Both the position numbers and the translations under genes were made by a program. 64,000 nt of DNA from Natribaculum luteum (GTDB lineage: Archaea > Halobacteriota > Halobacteria > Halobacteriales > Natrialbaceae): assembly GCF_023008545.1 (NCBI RefSeq), contig NZ_CP095397.1, positions 1,426,001 through 1,490,000 on the forward strand, given 5' to 3'. The notes under the pieces were generated by a model. The model did not search any database. It was given only the letters and a program-made list of their open reading frames with translations, and was not told the origin of the DNA. Below, one piece after another: positions 34,218 to 43,632 of this stretch (its first letter is position 1; each line of letters begins with the position of its first letter).

Positions 34218-34346
34218 GTACGCGAGTCCGTCGGCGGAGTTCGTATTAGTAATCGACCTGTTACTCGCCCGGTAGGCAGCGACTTCGGCTGGCGGATTCG
34301 TACCTCGCGGCGGTCGATTCGACAGCACTCGAGACGGTCCGCAGGC

Positions 34347-34352
34347 TTTAGG
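34347..34352 (+). promoter_or_regulatory. TATA box of the XPD-like helicase gene
   Basis: TTTAGG ends 25 nt before GTG 34378. This spacing supports 34378 over the in-frame GTG at 34366. Confidence 0.45.
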
Positions 34353-34377
34353 GTGTCACCAGTCGGTGCATCGAACG

Positions 34378-36147
34378 GTGAATCCCGAGCGGATCTTCGA
34401 CGAGTTTCCCGCGCCGAGCTATCGCGGCAATCAGGAAGCTGCCCTCCGTGACATCCGTGATGCCTTCCTCGCGGGTAACGACGTCGTGCTGGTGCGTGCG
34501 CCGACCGGGAGCGGCAAGTCTCTCCTGGCCCGGGCAATCGCGGGCTGTGCCCGGCGAATCGACGACGCCGAACCCAGTGAGGCGACGGGTGCCTACTACA
34601 CGACGCCGCAGGTCTCGCAACTGGACGACGTCGCGAGCGACGACCTGCTGGCCGACCTGAACGTCATCCGCGGGAAGTCGAACTACACCTGCATCCTCCC
34701 CGGCGAACTCGACACGCCGGTCAACCAGGCCCCCTGCGTGCGAGAACGCGGCTACGACTGCTCGGTCAAACACCGCTGTCCGTACTTCTCCGACCGGGCG
34801 ATCGCCTCCAACCGATCGATCGCGGCGATGACGCTCGCGTACTTCATGCAGACGGCCGGCAGCGAGGTGTTTCGCAAGCGCGACGTGGTCGTCGTCGACG
34901 AAGCCCACGGGCTGGCGGAGTGGGCCGAGATGTACGCGACGATCCAGCTCGGTCCCCGGACCGTGCCGTTCTGGGACGACCTCCGGATTCCCGACGTCGA
35001 CGGCGTCGACCGTGCCGCTCGCTACGCCGAGAACCTCGCCCAGGTCTGTACCCGACGCAAAGACGACCTGCTCGCACAGGATCAGCTCACCCCCGCCGAA
35101 GTCCGCGAGCGCGACCGCTTGCAGGAGCTCATCGGCGAACTCGAGTGGTTCGTCTCTGACTATCGCGACCCCGAGAGTCCGACGACGTGGCTCGTCGACC
35201 AGGCCGATCCCCCGGCCGACGACGAGGGTGGCCCGCTCACGATCAAACCGATGGACCCAGAGCGATACCTCCAGCACACGGTCTGGGATCGCGGCAACAC
35301 GTTCGCGCTGCTGTCGGCGACGATCCTCAACAAGGAGGCGTTCTGCCGGCAGGTCGGGTTGAACCCGGCGACCGTCGCTCTCGTCGACGTCGGGCACACG
35401 TTCCCGGTCGAGAACCGGCCGCTCTACGACGTCACGCAGGGGAAGATGACCTACGAGCACCGCGACGAGACGCTCCCGAAAGTCGCCCGGACCGTCGTCC
35501 GGATCATGCAGACCCACCCCGACGAGAAGGGACTCGTTCACGCTCACTCCTACGACATCCAGGAGCGACTCGCCACGCTGCTGTCCGACTTCGGCGTCGG
35601 CGAGCGAATCCGAACGCACAGTCGCGAGGATCGAGACGACGCCCTCGAGGCCTGGAAAGCCACCGACGACCCCGACGTCTTCCTCTCGGTGAAAATGGAG
35701 GAGGCGCTCGACCTGAAAGGCGACCGCTGTCGGTTCCAGGTCCTCTGTAAAGCGCCGTTTCTCAACACCGGCGACTCGAGAGTCGCCCACCGCCTCGAGC
35801 AGGGCCAGTGGGCGTGGTACTACCGGACGGCGCTTCGGACCGTGATCCAGGCCTGTGGCCGCGTGATCCGCGCGCCGGACGATTACGGTGCCACGTACCT
35901 CGCGGACTCGAGTCTCCTCGATCTCTTCGAGCGCGCACGAACGGACATGCCCGACTGGTTCGCACAACAGGTCGACTGCACGTCCAAACCGGACCTGCCG
36001 GCGTTCGACCCACGAGCGGCACTCGGAGGGCCGACGTCCGGAAACGACGAACCGAGCGAGAGCGACCGGGTCGCGTCGCGTCGCCGACGGTCACGTCGAT
36101 CGTCGCGCTCGAGTCCACTGGCAGACGTCTGGGAGACGGACGGGTAG
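34378..36147 (+). CDS. XPD/DinG-type superfamily 2 DNA helicase with Fe-S cluster cysteines
   Basis: The 589-aa protein begins (GTG) VNPERIFDEFPAPSYRGNQE. Walker A is RAPTGSGKSLLARA near residues 45-58, and the DEAH box is VVVVDEAHGLAEWAE. Between them, cysteines in NYTCILPGEL, QAPCVRERGYDCSVKHRCPYF fit the four-cysteine 4Fe-4S cluster of XPD/FancJ/DinG helicases. Motif III is ALLSATIL and the C-terminal helicase motif VI is RTVIQACGRVIRAPDDYG. It unwinds DNA 5' to 3' in repair or replication restart. The C-terminus is an arginine/serine-rich tail. The gene is alone in its transcription unit. Confidence 0.92.
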   Translation: MNPERIFDEFPAPSYRGNQEAALRDIRDAFLAGNDVVLVRAPTGSGKSLLARAIAGCARRIDDAEPSEATGAYYTTPQVSQLDDVASDDLLADLNVIRGKSNYTCILPGELDTPVNQAPCVRERGYDCSVKHRCPYFSDRAIASNRSIAAMTLAYFMQTAGSEVFRKRDVVVVDEAHGLAEWAEMYATIQLGPRTVPFWDDLRIPDVDGVDRAARYAENLAQVCTRRKDDLLAQDQLTPAEVRERDRLQELIGELEWFVSDYRDPESPTTWLVDQADPPADDEGGPLTIKPMDPERYLQHTVWDRGNTFALLSATILNKEAFCRQVGLNPATVALVDVGHTFPVENRPLYDVTQGKMTYEHRDETLPKVARTVVRIMQTHPDEKGLVHAHSYDIQERLATLLSDFGVGERIRTHSREDRDDALEAWKATDDPDVFLSVKMEEALDLKGDRCRFQVLCKAPFLNTGDSRVAHRLEQGQWAWYYRTALRTVIQACGRVIRAPDDYGATYLADSSLLDLFERARTDMPDWFAQQVDCTSKPDLPAFDPRAALGGPTSGNDEPSESDRVASRRRRSRRSSRSSPLADVWETDG

Positions 36148-36311
36148 AACTTGTTTCCGTACCGTCCGTCGACGATCCGTATGATGGGGGATCAGGGAAC
36201 AATCGGGGACCGTCGATGCCACGCCTGCCGTGTAGACGAATCCGCTCGACCGTGAATTATCTATGCTCCGATATCTGTTTCACGCTGTGCAACAGTTCCG
36301 CCGTGCCGTCG

Positions 36312-37109
36312 TCAGTCGGACGTGATCGCGGCGTCGGCCGTGACCCGCGTGGCGCTCTCCCGGAGGCGCTGGTAGCAGTCCGTCGCCCACGCCCGCAGGT
36401 CGGGATCCGTGCTCTCGACGACGGCGACCAGTCGCCGCCGGTCGTCGTACGCGCCGAGAAAGACTCTCTCGCCGTAGATCGTCGTTCCCATCGACGGCGT
36501 CTCGTCTGTCGCGTACAGTTCGTAGTTGTCGAACTCGAGCGACTCGCGCAACTGTCTCGGATACTGGTCGGCTACCGCCCGCAACGTCGCGTTGCTGATG
36601 ACGAGTTTTACCGTCGTCTCCCCTCGAATGATCGGCTCGTGGACGTCGATGAACTGGCGGGTGATGACCGGCGTCACGCCGTAGAACTCCTCGCCGTCGG
36701 CCGTCGCGAGTCCGTCGGCGTACCGCTCGATCGGCCGGTGGGGGTTCTCGTCGCTTTCTGTCTCGAGGCGCGCCCCCTCGAGCCACTCGAGTTCGATCTC
36801 GGGAGCGTCGTCGACGCCCTCGAGGAACGCCTCGAACCGGTCGAGCGTTCGAAACCGACGCCTGGCGTCCTGGTACGTCTCGAGGGCGAGATCGCCGGTT
36901 CCGGTGATGGCGTACCCGTCGTCGACTCGCCGGACCCAGCCCCGGTCGACGAGTTCGTTGAGCGTCCGGTGGACAGTCGTCCGCGAAGAACCCGTGTGAG
37001 CGACGAGGTCGGCGGGCTGGGCAGGTCCCGTCGTGAGCCGCTCTATGAGGGACGTTCTGACGGGCGATCCGGCGAGGAATCCGATGTCGCGGTCCGGTTT
37101 TTTGCTCAT
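36312..37109 (-). CDS. Winged-helix transcriptional regulator with FilR1-like ligand domain
   Basis: The 265-aa protein starts MSKKPDRDIGFLAGSPVRTSL. Residues 8-75 form an ArsR/IclR-like winged helix (ADLVAHTGSSRTTVHRTLNELVDRGWVRRV). Residues about 110-260 match the middle domain of FilR1-type haloarchaeal/methanogen regulators (EEFYGVTPVITRQFIDVH, VKLVISNATLRAVADQYP, MGTTIYGERVFLGAYDD). It probably senses a small molecule; target genes are not identifiable here. The start at 37109 is the family start. The 200-bp upstream region carries a possible degenerate palindromic repeat. Confidence 0.85.
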   Translation of the reverse strand: MSKKPDRDIGFLAGSPVRTSLIERLTTGPAQPADLVAHTGSSRTTVHRTLNELVDRGWVRRVDDGYAITGTGDLALETYQDARRRFRTLDRFEAFLEGVDDAPEIELEWLEGARLETESDENPHRPIERYADGLATADGEEFYGVTPVITRQFIDVHEPIIRGETTVKLVISNATLRAVADQYPRQLRESLEFDNYELYATDETPSMGTTIYGERVFLGAYDDRRRLVAVVESTDPDLRAWATDCYQRLRESATRVTADAAITSD

Positions 37110-37153
37110 AGGTCGACATTTCTCAACGACTGAATAAATCGTTGTGATCTGGT

Positions 37154-37236
37154 TGATACGGACGGTTGTCGTCTCGTTCCAGTGATTGCGTATCTGTGTC
37201 CGCGAGGGCCGGGACACAGGTACACCCATTCGTCTG
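37154..37236. repeat. Possible degenerate copy of the dispersed palindromic element
   Basis: TGATACGGAC at 37154 and CGTTCC match the left arm. CTGTGTCC (37194-37201) and GGGACACAG (37211-37219) form a stem, followed by GTAC as in other right arms. The outer right arm is not recognisable, so membership is uncertain. Confidence 0.35.
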
Positions 37237-37386
37237 ACGTCCAGCCACGGTGAGCCGTGAGTTCCAGCTACATCTCACGCGAGATCGGTGAGACACCCCA
37301 CAACGAGTAGGACTGAACGGAGGCGCTCGTCTTCGCACTGTCAGCGTAGCCACTCCCGATCGTAATGAACGCTACCGCGACGCTGG

Positions 37387-37473
37387 TCAAAAGAGATACG
37401 AGGCGGACCAGGCGACCATCGAACTCACCATCAGCGCGGCAAACAACAGGGCGATGATCTGGTTTCTGTCCAT
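37387..37473 (-). CDS. Very small membrane protein (28 aa)
   Basis: Reading the minus strand from ATG at 37473 gives MDRNQIIALLFAALMVSSMV and AWSASYLF, then a stop. It is one hydrophobic helix preceded by a short polar N-terminus. Single-helix micro-proteins of this form are found in haloarchaea but often unannotated. No family is known to me. The region is a 514-bp gap between regulator and CTERM genes (37110-37623) and has no larger gene. The minus-strand DNA upstream of it is GC-rich and I see no convincing TATA box. Confidence 0.45.
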   Translation of the reverse strand: MDRNQIIALLFAALMVSSMVAWSASYLF

Positions 37474-37623
37474 ACATTCCGTTTCGCCGCCGGCAGTATG
37501 AATCCCACGGTGGGCGACGCTCCGGCTGCCACTCGAGTGCCGCCACGGCGCTAGCGGCGACCGCCGTGATTCTGCCGCCTGCCACCACGGTCGGACGGCC
37601 CGGAAACCCGTGGTGGCTGACCG

Positions 37624-38394
37624 TTATCGTCGCCGGTAGACGACGCCGGCAAACGACAGCAACGCGATCAGCGCTCCGCCGATCTCGAAGCCGGGCATCG
37701 GCGACCCGTCGCTTTCGCCGTCCGTTTCGGACTCGTCGTCGGTGGACGCGACAGTCGTCTCGTTGGTCCGTTCGCTCTCGCCGTCAGATTCGTTGCCGCC
37801 GGTCGACTCGTTGCTGGCCTCGTCGTCGGAACCGTCGTTCTCCGCATCCGGCTCGTCGTCTCGTTCGCTCTCGTCCGCGTCCCTGTCGTCAGGCTCTCCG
37901 CTCTCACCGTCGTCGCTCTCCTGTCCGCCCGGCAGTCCGATCGGTTGCCCCTCGTCGCTGTCGTTCTCCTCGTCGGGATCGTCTGCTGGCACGTCGCCGA
38001 CGGACAGATCGAGTTCGGTGATCGTGCCTGCTTCCCACTCCGCCGTCGCGTCGACCTGCTGGCCGTCCACGTAGAACGTGATCTCGGCTCCTGCGTCGCT
38101 TTCGTCGCCGCTGACGACGAGCTTCTCTGCAGTCGCACTCGAGTCGCCGTAGCTGCCGTTTTCCGTCGTCGTGCTGGCGCGCTCTTCACCGTCGATCATC
38201 GCGACGACCTCGGTGCCGTCCGGCGCGAGCTCGCCGTCGACGTACACGTCGCCGTAGAACGCCGCCGGCGGTGCTGGCGGCCCGTCGTCACTCGCCGCGA
38301 CTGGCGAGCCAGCGACGCCCGCCACCACGACCGCCGCGATCGCGATCACCGCAACTACCCTTCGCAGGCCGTTCGATCGGTTTCGTTGGATCAT
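37624..38394 (-). CDS. PGF-CTERM sorting-domain surface protein
   Basis: A 256-aa secreted protein. Residues 1-34 are a signal peptide (RRVVAVIAIAAVVVAGVAGSPVAAS). A small beta domain covers about 40-130 (FYGDVYVDGELAPDGTEV, AEITFYVDGQQVD). A long low-complexity D/E/S/N linker follows, a likely glycosylated stalk. The C-terminus PMPGFEIGGALIALLSFAGV plus VYRRR is a PGF-CTERM tripartite signal for archaeosortase A: PGF motif, hydrophobic helix and basic tail. After processing it should be lipid-anchored at the S-layer. It lies 36 bp downstream of the giant subtilisin-family gene on the same strand, which suggests cotranscription. Confidence 0.9.
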   Translation of the reverse strand: MIQRNRSNGLRRVVAVIAIAAVVVAGVAGSPVAASDDGPPAPPAAFYGDVYVDGELAPDGTEVVAMIDGEERASTTTENGSYGDSSATAEKLVVSGDESDAGAEITFYVDGQQVDATAEWEAGTITELDLSVGDVPADDPDEENDSDEGQPIGLPGGQESDDGESGEPDDRDADESERDDEPDAENDGSDDEASNESTGGNESDGESERTNETTVASTDDESETDGESDGSPMPGFEIGGALIALLSFAGVVYRRR

Positions 38395-38430
38395 GTGTTG
38401 TGTCGTACGAAAAATGGTGTTCTCGAGTCG

Positions 38431-41400
38431 CTAGCCCGCGATAGGTGCGGTGACAGTGACCTTCGGCGACGGATCGTCGCTCGCGAGTCGCTCCCGCTGT
38501 GCTTCGACGACGGCGTCCTCGCCCATCGGTCCACCGACGAACCGCTCGACGAACAGTTGCCTGAGAGCGTCTTCCGTCGCCGTCTCGACGAGGTCTCGGT
38601 GTTCGGCCGGCGCGTCCTCGAGGATCGCCGTCGCCGTCTCGTTGAGAGCGCGTCGTGGATCGTCGCTTTTCTCGAGTGCCTGCTCGAGGTCGTGGAAGAC
38701 GACCTGCGAGAGCGTCGCTTCGACGACATCGCGGTCTCGCTGGTCGGCTCGCTCGAGGATGTCCTCGACGGACGTGTTTTCGCTGTCGGCGTCGGCGAAC
38801 TGGTCGTCGACGCCGAGACGGTCGTACAGGTCGTCGACCGTCGGATCGGCACCGATGCGTGCGGGCATCGTGCCGTCGGTCTCGCTGTAGACGAAGTAGC
38901 CCTCGAACGCACTGACGGTCGGACTCTCGTCGTCACCGAAGACGTAGGTTCCCTCGACGCCGCTTGCGGGGCCGAGCTGACCGTCCGGCTTCTCGAACAT
39001 CGACATCAGTAGTCCCGGCTCGAACGAGCCGACGCCGTAGGCGTCGTCGGCGCTTCCGTACACCGGTGCCGAGACGAAGTTCCACCCCTCTTCGATCGAG
39101 TACTGGGCGGGACCCGGCGGCACGTTCTCCGGGCTCTGGAAGTCGAGTGTCAGCCTGGTGTCGGTCTCGGCGACGACCAGCATCGCGTTCAGCGACGCGA
39201 CCGTGTCGTTGCCGGTGAGCATCGACCACGACTGCGACTCGGCGTCGAAGCCGTAGATCGCGCCTTCGAAGTCGTCGTCGACCATCTCGCTGATCGGCGT
39301 CTCGGACGGTCCGGGGACGCCGACGGCGTACGTTTCGCCGCCCTCGAGGCGGAGGTCGACGCCGATCTCGCTGGTCTCTCCGGGTGTCGTTTCGAGGTCG
39401 TCCGGCGTCGTCGTGAGGAACGGCTGGTAGACGACGCTGCCGATCTCGCCGTCGACGACCGCGATCGACTCGTTGCCGGTGCGATCGCCGACGAAGTTCA
39501 GTCGGGCGTCGATCGCGCCCGGTTCGTCGGTGTAGCTGCCGTCCGTGACGTCGGTCAGCGCGTGGAACGGCACCGTCGATCCGGAGAGGTCGTTGTAAGT
39601 CAACGCGGCGATGTCGCTCGCGTCGAAGCCGCTGTAGGCGTCGAACGCGAACCCGTTCTCCGCGGCGAAGGTGTTGTTGGTCGCCGTCACGCTCGGGCCG
39701 CTGTCGACGAACAGTCCCGACGTGGCGTTCGCGACGTTGTTGTCGCTGACGAACAGGTCGTACCCGAGGATGCTACTCGTCCAGATCGCCGCGTCGGCAC
39801 CGTCGATGCTGTTGTTGACGATGCGACTCTCGCCGCTCATCCAGTCGACGTAGATGGCGTCGGCGTCGACGCCGGCGAGGTCGTTGTTCGCGATCGTCAC
39901 GTCTCCTGTGCCGTCCGTGTGGATTCCGGGCGTGTTCGCCGCCAGCCCGGAGAGATCGCTGTCGGCGATCGTGACCTTCTGGGAGTTGTCCATCCGGACG
40001 CCGTCGAACATGAAGCTCCCGGCGTCGCCGATCGAGACGTTCTCGATCGTCACGTTCGTCGCCGGCCCGCCGTTCCAGTCCGTGCCGACGACGGTCGAGG
40101 CGTCGTAGCCGACGACGTTCTCGACGTGGACGTCTGAGACGCCGGCGTCCAGAAAGATGCCCGTGACGCCACCTGCTTTCACGTCGGTCGCGGAGAACCC
40201 GCTCGCGCCGTCTCGAACCTCGATCCCGTGGAAGATCGGTTCGTCTGCCGACCCGTTGTCGACGTTGACCGTGAGGCCGTCGACGTGCACGTCGTCGCCT
40301 TCGACCATCATCACCTGGCCGCTCGTGCCGTCGCCGTCGTAGTTGACCGTCGGAGTCGCGTTTTCGGCTGCGCGAACCGTCACGCCGTCGGTGTCGACGA
40401 CGACGGCTGCGCTGCCGACTCCGTCGTAGTCGGTGTCGTTCTCGTCGTACGTCCCCGCTTCGACGACGATCTCGCCGCCTTCCTCGACGATGTAGGCTGC
40501 TTCGGTGAGCGTCTCGACGTCGCCGTCGCCGCCGGCGTCGACGTCGAGCGTGTCGCCCTCGTAGACGGCCGTCGGACCGGTCGTCAGCGTCGTCTCCTCA
40601 CCGTCGCCGGTGACGAACGTGTGATCGAGCGAGAGCGTCCCGGCGTCGGCGTCGTCGGCGACCTCGACGCGAATGTCGTACTCGCCGGTCTTCGACGGAT
40701 CGTAGGCGCGCCACTCGCCGAAGGCGTTGATGGTGTCGCCGACGTACAGCGTCAGGTCGTCCTCGTCGATCGTACTCTCCTCGGCGACGTCGACTTTGAC
40801 TTTCTCCAGGTCCTCGACGGAGACCGTCGCCGTGACGCTCTCGCCGGGGTCGACCTTCTCCGGCTGTCCCTCGAGTGGGACGACCGGCGGTGCGTCGCTC
40901 GCGTACTCGACGGCGTTCGCGAGAATCTGGTCGGCGTCGTCGGCGAGCATCGACTGGTCGACGAACGGACCGATGCCCAGCGAGGACGCCAGCACCGTTC
41001 GACTGAACGGGTCGGCCGCGAGACCGGTTCCGGAGGGCGCAGTCGCACCTTGCGTCTGCACCGTCGCGAGATCGGTCCCGTCGTAGATCCCCTCGTAGTC
41101 GTCGAAGTAGCTGTGGAAGCCACCGAAGAAGACGATCGGTGCCGGCCGACTGACCGTGATCGTCTCGCCTTCTTCGGCGACGCCGTCGAGGATCTCGTGG
41201 TCGGTCTCGACGGTGTAGGTGACGTCGGGTGCGCCGAACGTCGACGCTGCGCCCGCAGTCCCCGGATCGCCGATCGCTTCCGACTGGTCGGCGATCGCGT
41301 TGCTCGCGTCTCCGTACTGGTCGAGGAGGATCACACCGGTCTGTGGCTCGTTCGTCGCCTCGACGAACGACTCGGCGAGTTCGTCGTCGCCGTCGAAACT

Positions 41401-43632
41401 CTGGACGACGTAGACGTCGTACGCCTCGTCGTCGACGGCCGACAGCAACTCGTCGGTCTCGATCAGTTCGACGTCGAACCGCGGGTGAACGGTTTGCTCG
41501 AGGTACGACTCGAGCTGGGCGCCGTACGCGCCGTCGGGCGCGTCGACGACGGCGACGTCGGTGAACTCCCCGACGACGTAGGTCGGGCCCGTCGTCACCG
41601 TCGTCTCGTTGCCCAGTCCCGAGAGCGTGTGCGTCAACTCCACGTTGCGCGTCGCGTTCTCGCTCGCCTCGACGGTAACGGTCAGTTCGCCGGTGTAGGG
41701 ATCGTCGAACTCGACCGGCTCGCCGAACGTCGCCGACGTGCCGTCGACCTCGAGCGAGAGGTCTCCCTCGTAGTCGCCGCCTGCCTCGATCGTCGCCGAC
41801 TCGAGGTTCGCGACCTCGGCGGTGACGGTAAACTGCTGACCGCTCTCGATCGAGTCGGGCTGGTCGGCCAGCACGCGCGCGTCGAACGCATCGGCGAGCG
41901 TGACGTTCTTCTCGGTGACGTTGTCCTCCTCGACGGTGACGGTCGTCGTCACGCGCTCGTAGCCGAACGCGTCGATCGTCACGTCGTACTCGCCGGGGGC
42001 GGCCCGGTGGAAGTACGTGCCGTTCTCGCCGGTCGTCCGTGGAACGCCGCCGAGGACGACCGTCGCGCCTTCGATCGGCTCTCCGTGCTCGTCGGTCACC
42101 GTTCCCTCGACGCCGCTGTCTGCGGCGACGCGGTCGGTGGCGGCCTTGGCGTCGACGATGCCGTGGCCGTATCTGACGTCCTGATCGTCGTCTTCGCCGT
42201 CTGGTTTCCAGGCGGTCTCCTCGAGGCTCGTCTTGACCAGTTCGGTGTCCGGCTCGTCGGCCGACGCCGAGAGCATCAACGCGATGGCTCCCGAGGCGTG
42301 CGGGGCCGCCATCGACGTCCCAGAGAAGGTGTCGTCGTAGCCGCCTCCGGGAACCGTGCTCTTGACGTTGACGCCGGGGGCGGCGACGTTCGGCACGACG
42401 TACTCGTCTGGCCACTCGTCAGGTGCGTCTGACCCCCAGGCGGATTCGGTCTCGATGCGTTCGCCACTCGAGAAGTCGGCGATGTCGGCGTCTTCGTTCG
42501 ACGCGCCGATGGCGAACGCCTCGTAGACGTTCGCCGGGGAGCCACTCGATCCCTCGCCGGTGTTGCCGGACGAGGAGACGACGATCGTTCCGGCTTTCTC
42601 GGCGTTCCGGACGGGTTCGATCATCTCCGCGTAGTAGCCGTTTGCACCGAGACTCATCGAGATGACGTCGGCGTCTTCGTCGACGGCCCACTCCATGCCG
42701 GCGATGATCTGGGCGAACGAACCGGAGCCGCCGTCGAGCACCTTCCCGTGCATCAGGTTGGCTTCGGGCGCGACGCCGACGTACTCGCCGCTCGCGTTCC
42801 CGCCCGCGACCGTCCCCGAGGTGTGGGTGCCGTGTTCGGCGGAGTCGTACGGCTCGCTGTCGACCTGGTTCCCGTCACCGTCGAACTCTGCCCAGCCACC
42901 CGGGTAGGTAGGGTCGTCCGGGTCCTCGGTGTAGAGGTCGATGTCCTGATGCGACGCGTCGACGCCCGTGTCGAGGACGGCGACGTTCGCGCCAGCGCCC
43001 ATCGTGTCGTACTCGTCCCAGACGGCAGTGGCGTTGATCTGCTCGAGGCCGTAGGTCGTGTTGTATTCGGCACTCGAGACGTCGGCCACGGGTTCGGGAA
43101 CTTCGACTTCGAAGTTCGCGTGTACGCTCGTGACACCCTTCTGGGCGACGAGTTCTCGAACGTCGACCTCCCCGGTGTCGAGCTCGAGGAGAACGGCGTT
43201 TGTGAGCCAGAACTGCTGTTTTAGCTCGACGCCGTCGGTCGACTGGGCGTAGTCGACGACGGGCTGTTGGGACTGTTCGGCGTGTGTCTGCAGCTCGTCG
43301 ACGACCGCCTCCGTGGACGCGGTCGTGGCGAGCGGCAACTCGAGTTCTTCGACGCGAACGACGACGTCGACGGTGCCGTTGGCGTCGACCACCGCGTCGT
43401 CGACGGTCGCCCGATCCGACCCGATCGACCGATCGGTGCTCGAATTCGATTGCTCGGTTATCGCGTACTGTTCGTCAGTCGTGGAGGGGACATTCGATAG
43501 CAGGTCCGGTGTCGTCTCTCCGCCCGACGATCCGGTCGCCCCTGCGACGGGGGCCATCACGGAGGTGATCATCAGGGCGGCGATCACCAGCGCTATGGCT
43601 CGAATGGCCTCGTCTCGTCGTTCGTTGCTCAT
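38431..43632 (-). CDS. Giant secreted subtilisin-family (S8) serine protease with beta-helix and accessory domains
   Basis: The 1733-aa product has a Sec signal peptide (residues 5-32, AIALVIAALMITSVMAPVAGA) and a propeptide-like region to about 190. The S8 catalytic domain has D in VAVLDTGVD (about 220), H in SAEHGTHTSGTVAGG (about 266) and S in FSGTSMAAPHASG (about 438). A carboxypeptidase-regulatory-like domain follows (GTVTDEHGEPIEGATVV, about 500-580). Next come Ig-like repeats, a Rossmann-like stretch (YDVYVVQSFDGDDELAESFV) and a right-handed parallel beta-helix of the NosD/pectate-lyase type (about 1080-1390). A C-terminal domain with YSIEEGWNFVSAPVYG closes the protein. No membrane anchor or CTERM signal is present, but the next gene carries one. 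Start MSNERRDEAIRA at 43632 leaves the signal peptide intact. Substrate unknown. Confidence 0.93.
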   Translation of the reverse strand: MSNERRDEAIRAIALVIAALMITSVMAPVAGATGSSGGETTPDLLSNVPSTTDEQYAITEQSNSSTDRSIGSDRATVDDAVVDANGTVDVVVRVEELELPLATTASTEAVVDELQTHAEQSQQPVVDYAQSTDGVELKQQFWLTNAVLLELDTGEVDVRELVAQKGVTSVHANFEVEVPEPVADVSSAEYNTTYGLEQINATAVWDEYDTMGAGANVAVLDTGVDASHQDIDLYTEDPDDPTYPGGWAEFDGDGNQVDSEPYDSAEHGTHTSGTVAGGNASGEYVGVAPEANLMHGKVLDGGSGSFAQIIAGMEWAVDEDADVISMSLGANGYYAEMIEPVRNAEKAGTIVVSSSGNTGEGSSGSPANVYEAFAIGASNEDADIADFSSGERIETESAWGSDAPDEWPDEYVVPNVAAPGVNVKSTVPGGGYDDTFSGTSMAAPHASGAIALMLSASADEPDTELVKTSLEETAWKPDGEDDDQDVRYGHGIVDAKAATDRVAADSGVEGTVTDEHGEPIEGATVVLGGVPRTTGENGTYFHRAAPGEYDVTIDAFGYERVTTTVTVEEDNVTEKNVTLADAFDARVLADQPDSIESGQQFTVTAEVANLESATIEAGGDYEGDLSLEVDGTSATFGEPVEFDDPYTGELTVTVEASENATRNVELTHTLSGLGNETTVTTGPTYVVGEFTDVAVVDAPDGAYGAQLESYLEQTVHPRFDVELIETDELLSAVDDEAYDVYVVQSFDGDDELAESFVEATNEPQTGVILLDQYGDASNAIADQSEAIGDPGTAGAASTFGAPDVTYTVETDHEILDGVAEEGETITVSRPAPIVFFGGFHSYFDDYEGIYDGTDLATVQTQGATAPSGTGLAADPFSRTVLASSLGIGPFVDQSMLADDADQILANAVEYASDAPPVVPLEGQPEKVDPGESVTATVSVEDLEKVKVDVAEESTIDEDDLTLYVGDTINAFGEWRAYDPSKTGEYDIRVEVADDADAGTLSLDHTFVTGDGEETTLTTGPTAVYEGDTLDVDAGGDGDVETLTEAAYIVEEGGEIVVEAGTYDENDTDYDGVGSAAVVVDTDGVTVRAAENATPTVNYDGDGTSGQVMMVEGDDVHVDGLTVNVDNGSADEPIFHGIEVRDGASGFSATDVKAGGVTGIFLDAGVSDVHVENVVGYDASTVVGTDWNGGPATNVTIENVSIGDAGSFMFDGVRMDNSQKVTIADSDLSGLAANTPGIHTDGTGDVTIANNDLAGVDADAIYVDWMSGESRIVNNSIDGADAAIWTSSILGYDLFVSDNNVANATSGLFVDSGPSVTATNNTFAAENGFAFDAYSGFDASDIAALTYNDLSGSTVPFHALTDVTDGSYTDEPGAIDARLNFVGDRTGNESIAVVDGEIGSVVYQPFLTTTPDDLETTPGETSEIGVDLRLEGGETYAVGVPGPSETPISEMVDDDFEGAIYGFDAESQSWSMLTGNDTVASLNAMLVVAETDTRLTLDFQSPENVPPGPAQYSIEEGWNFVSAPVYGSADDAYGVGSFEPGLLMSMFEKPDGQLGPASGVEGTYVFGDDESPTVSAFEGYFVYSETDGTMPARIGADPTVDDLYDRLGVDDQFADADSENTSVEDILERADQRDRDVVEATLSQVVFHDLEQALEKSDDPRRALNETATAILEDAPAEHRDLVETATEDALRQLFVERFVGGPMGEDAVVEAQRERLASDDPSPKVTVTAPIAG

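Noticed and set aside
40228-42432. Plus-strand open frame of 734 codons inside the giant protease gene
   Set aside because: It is the antisense shadow of a GC-rich acidic gene (repeated V, D, R) and has no recognisable domain.
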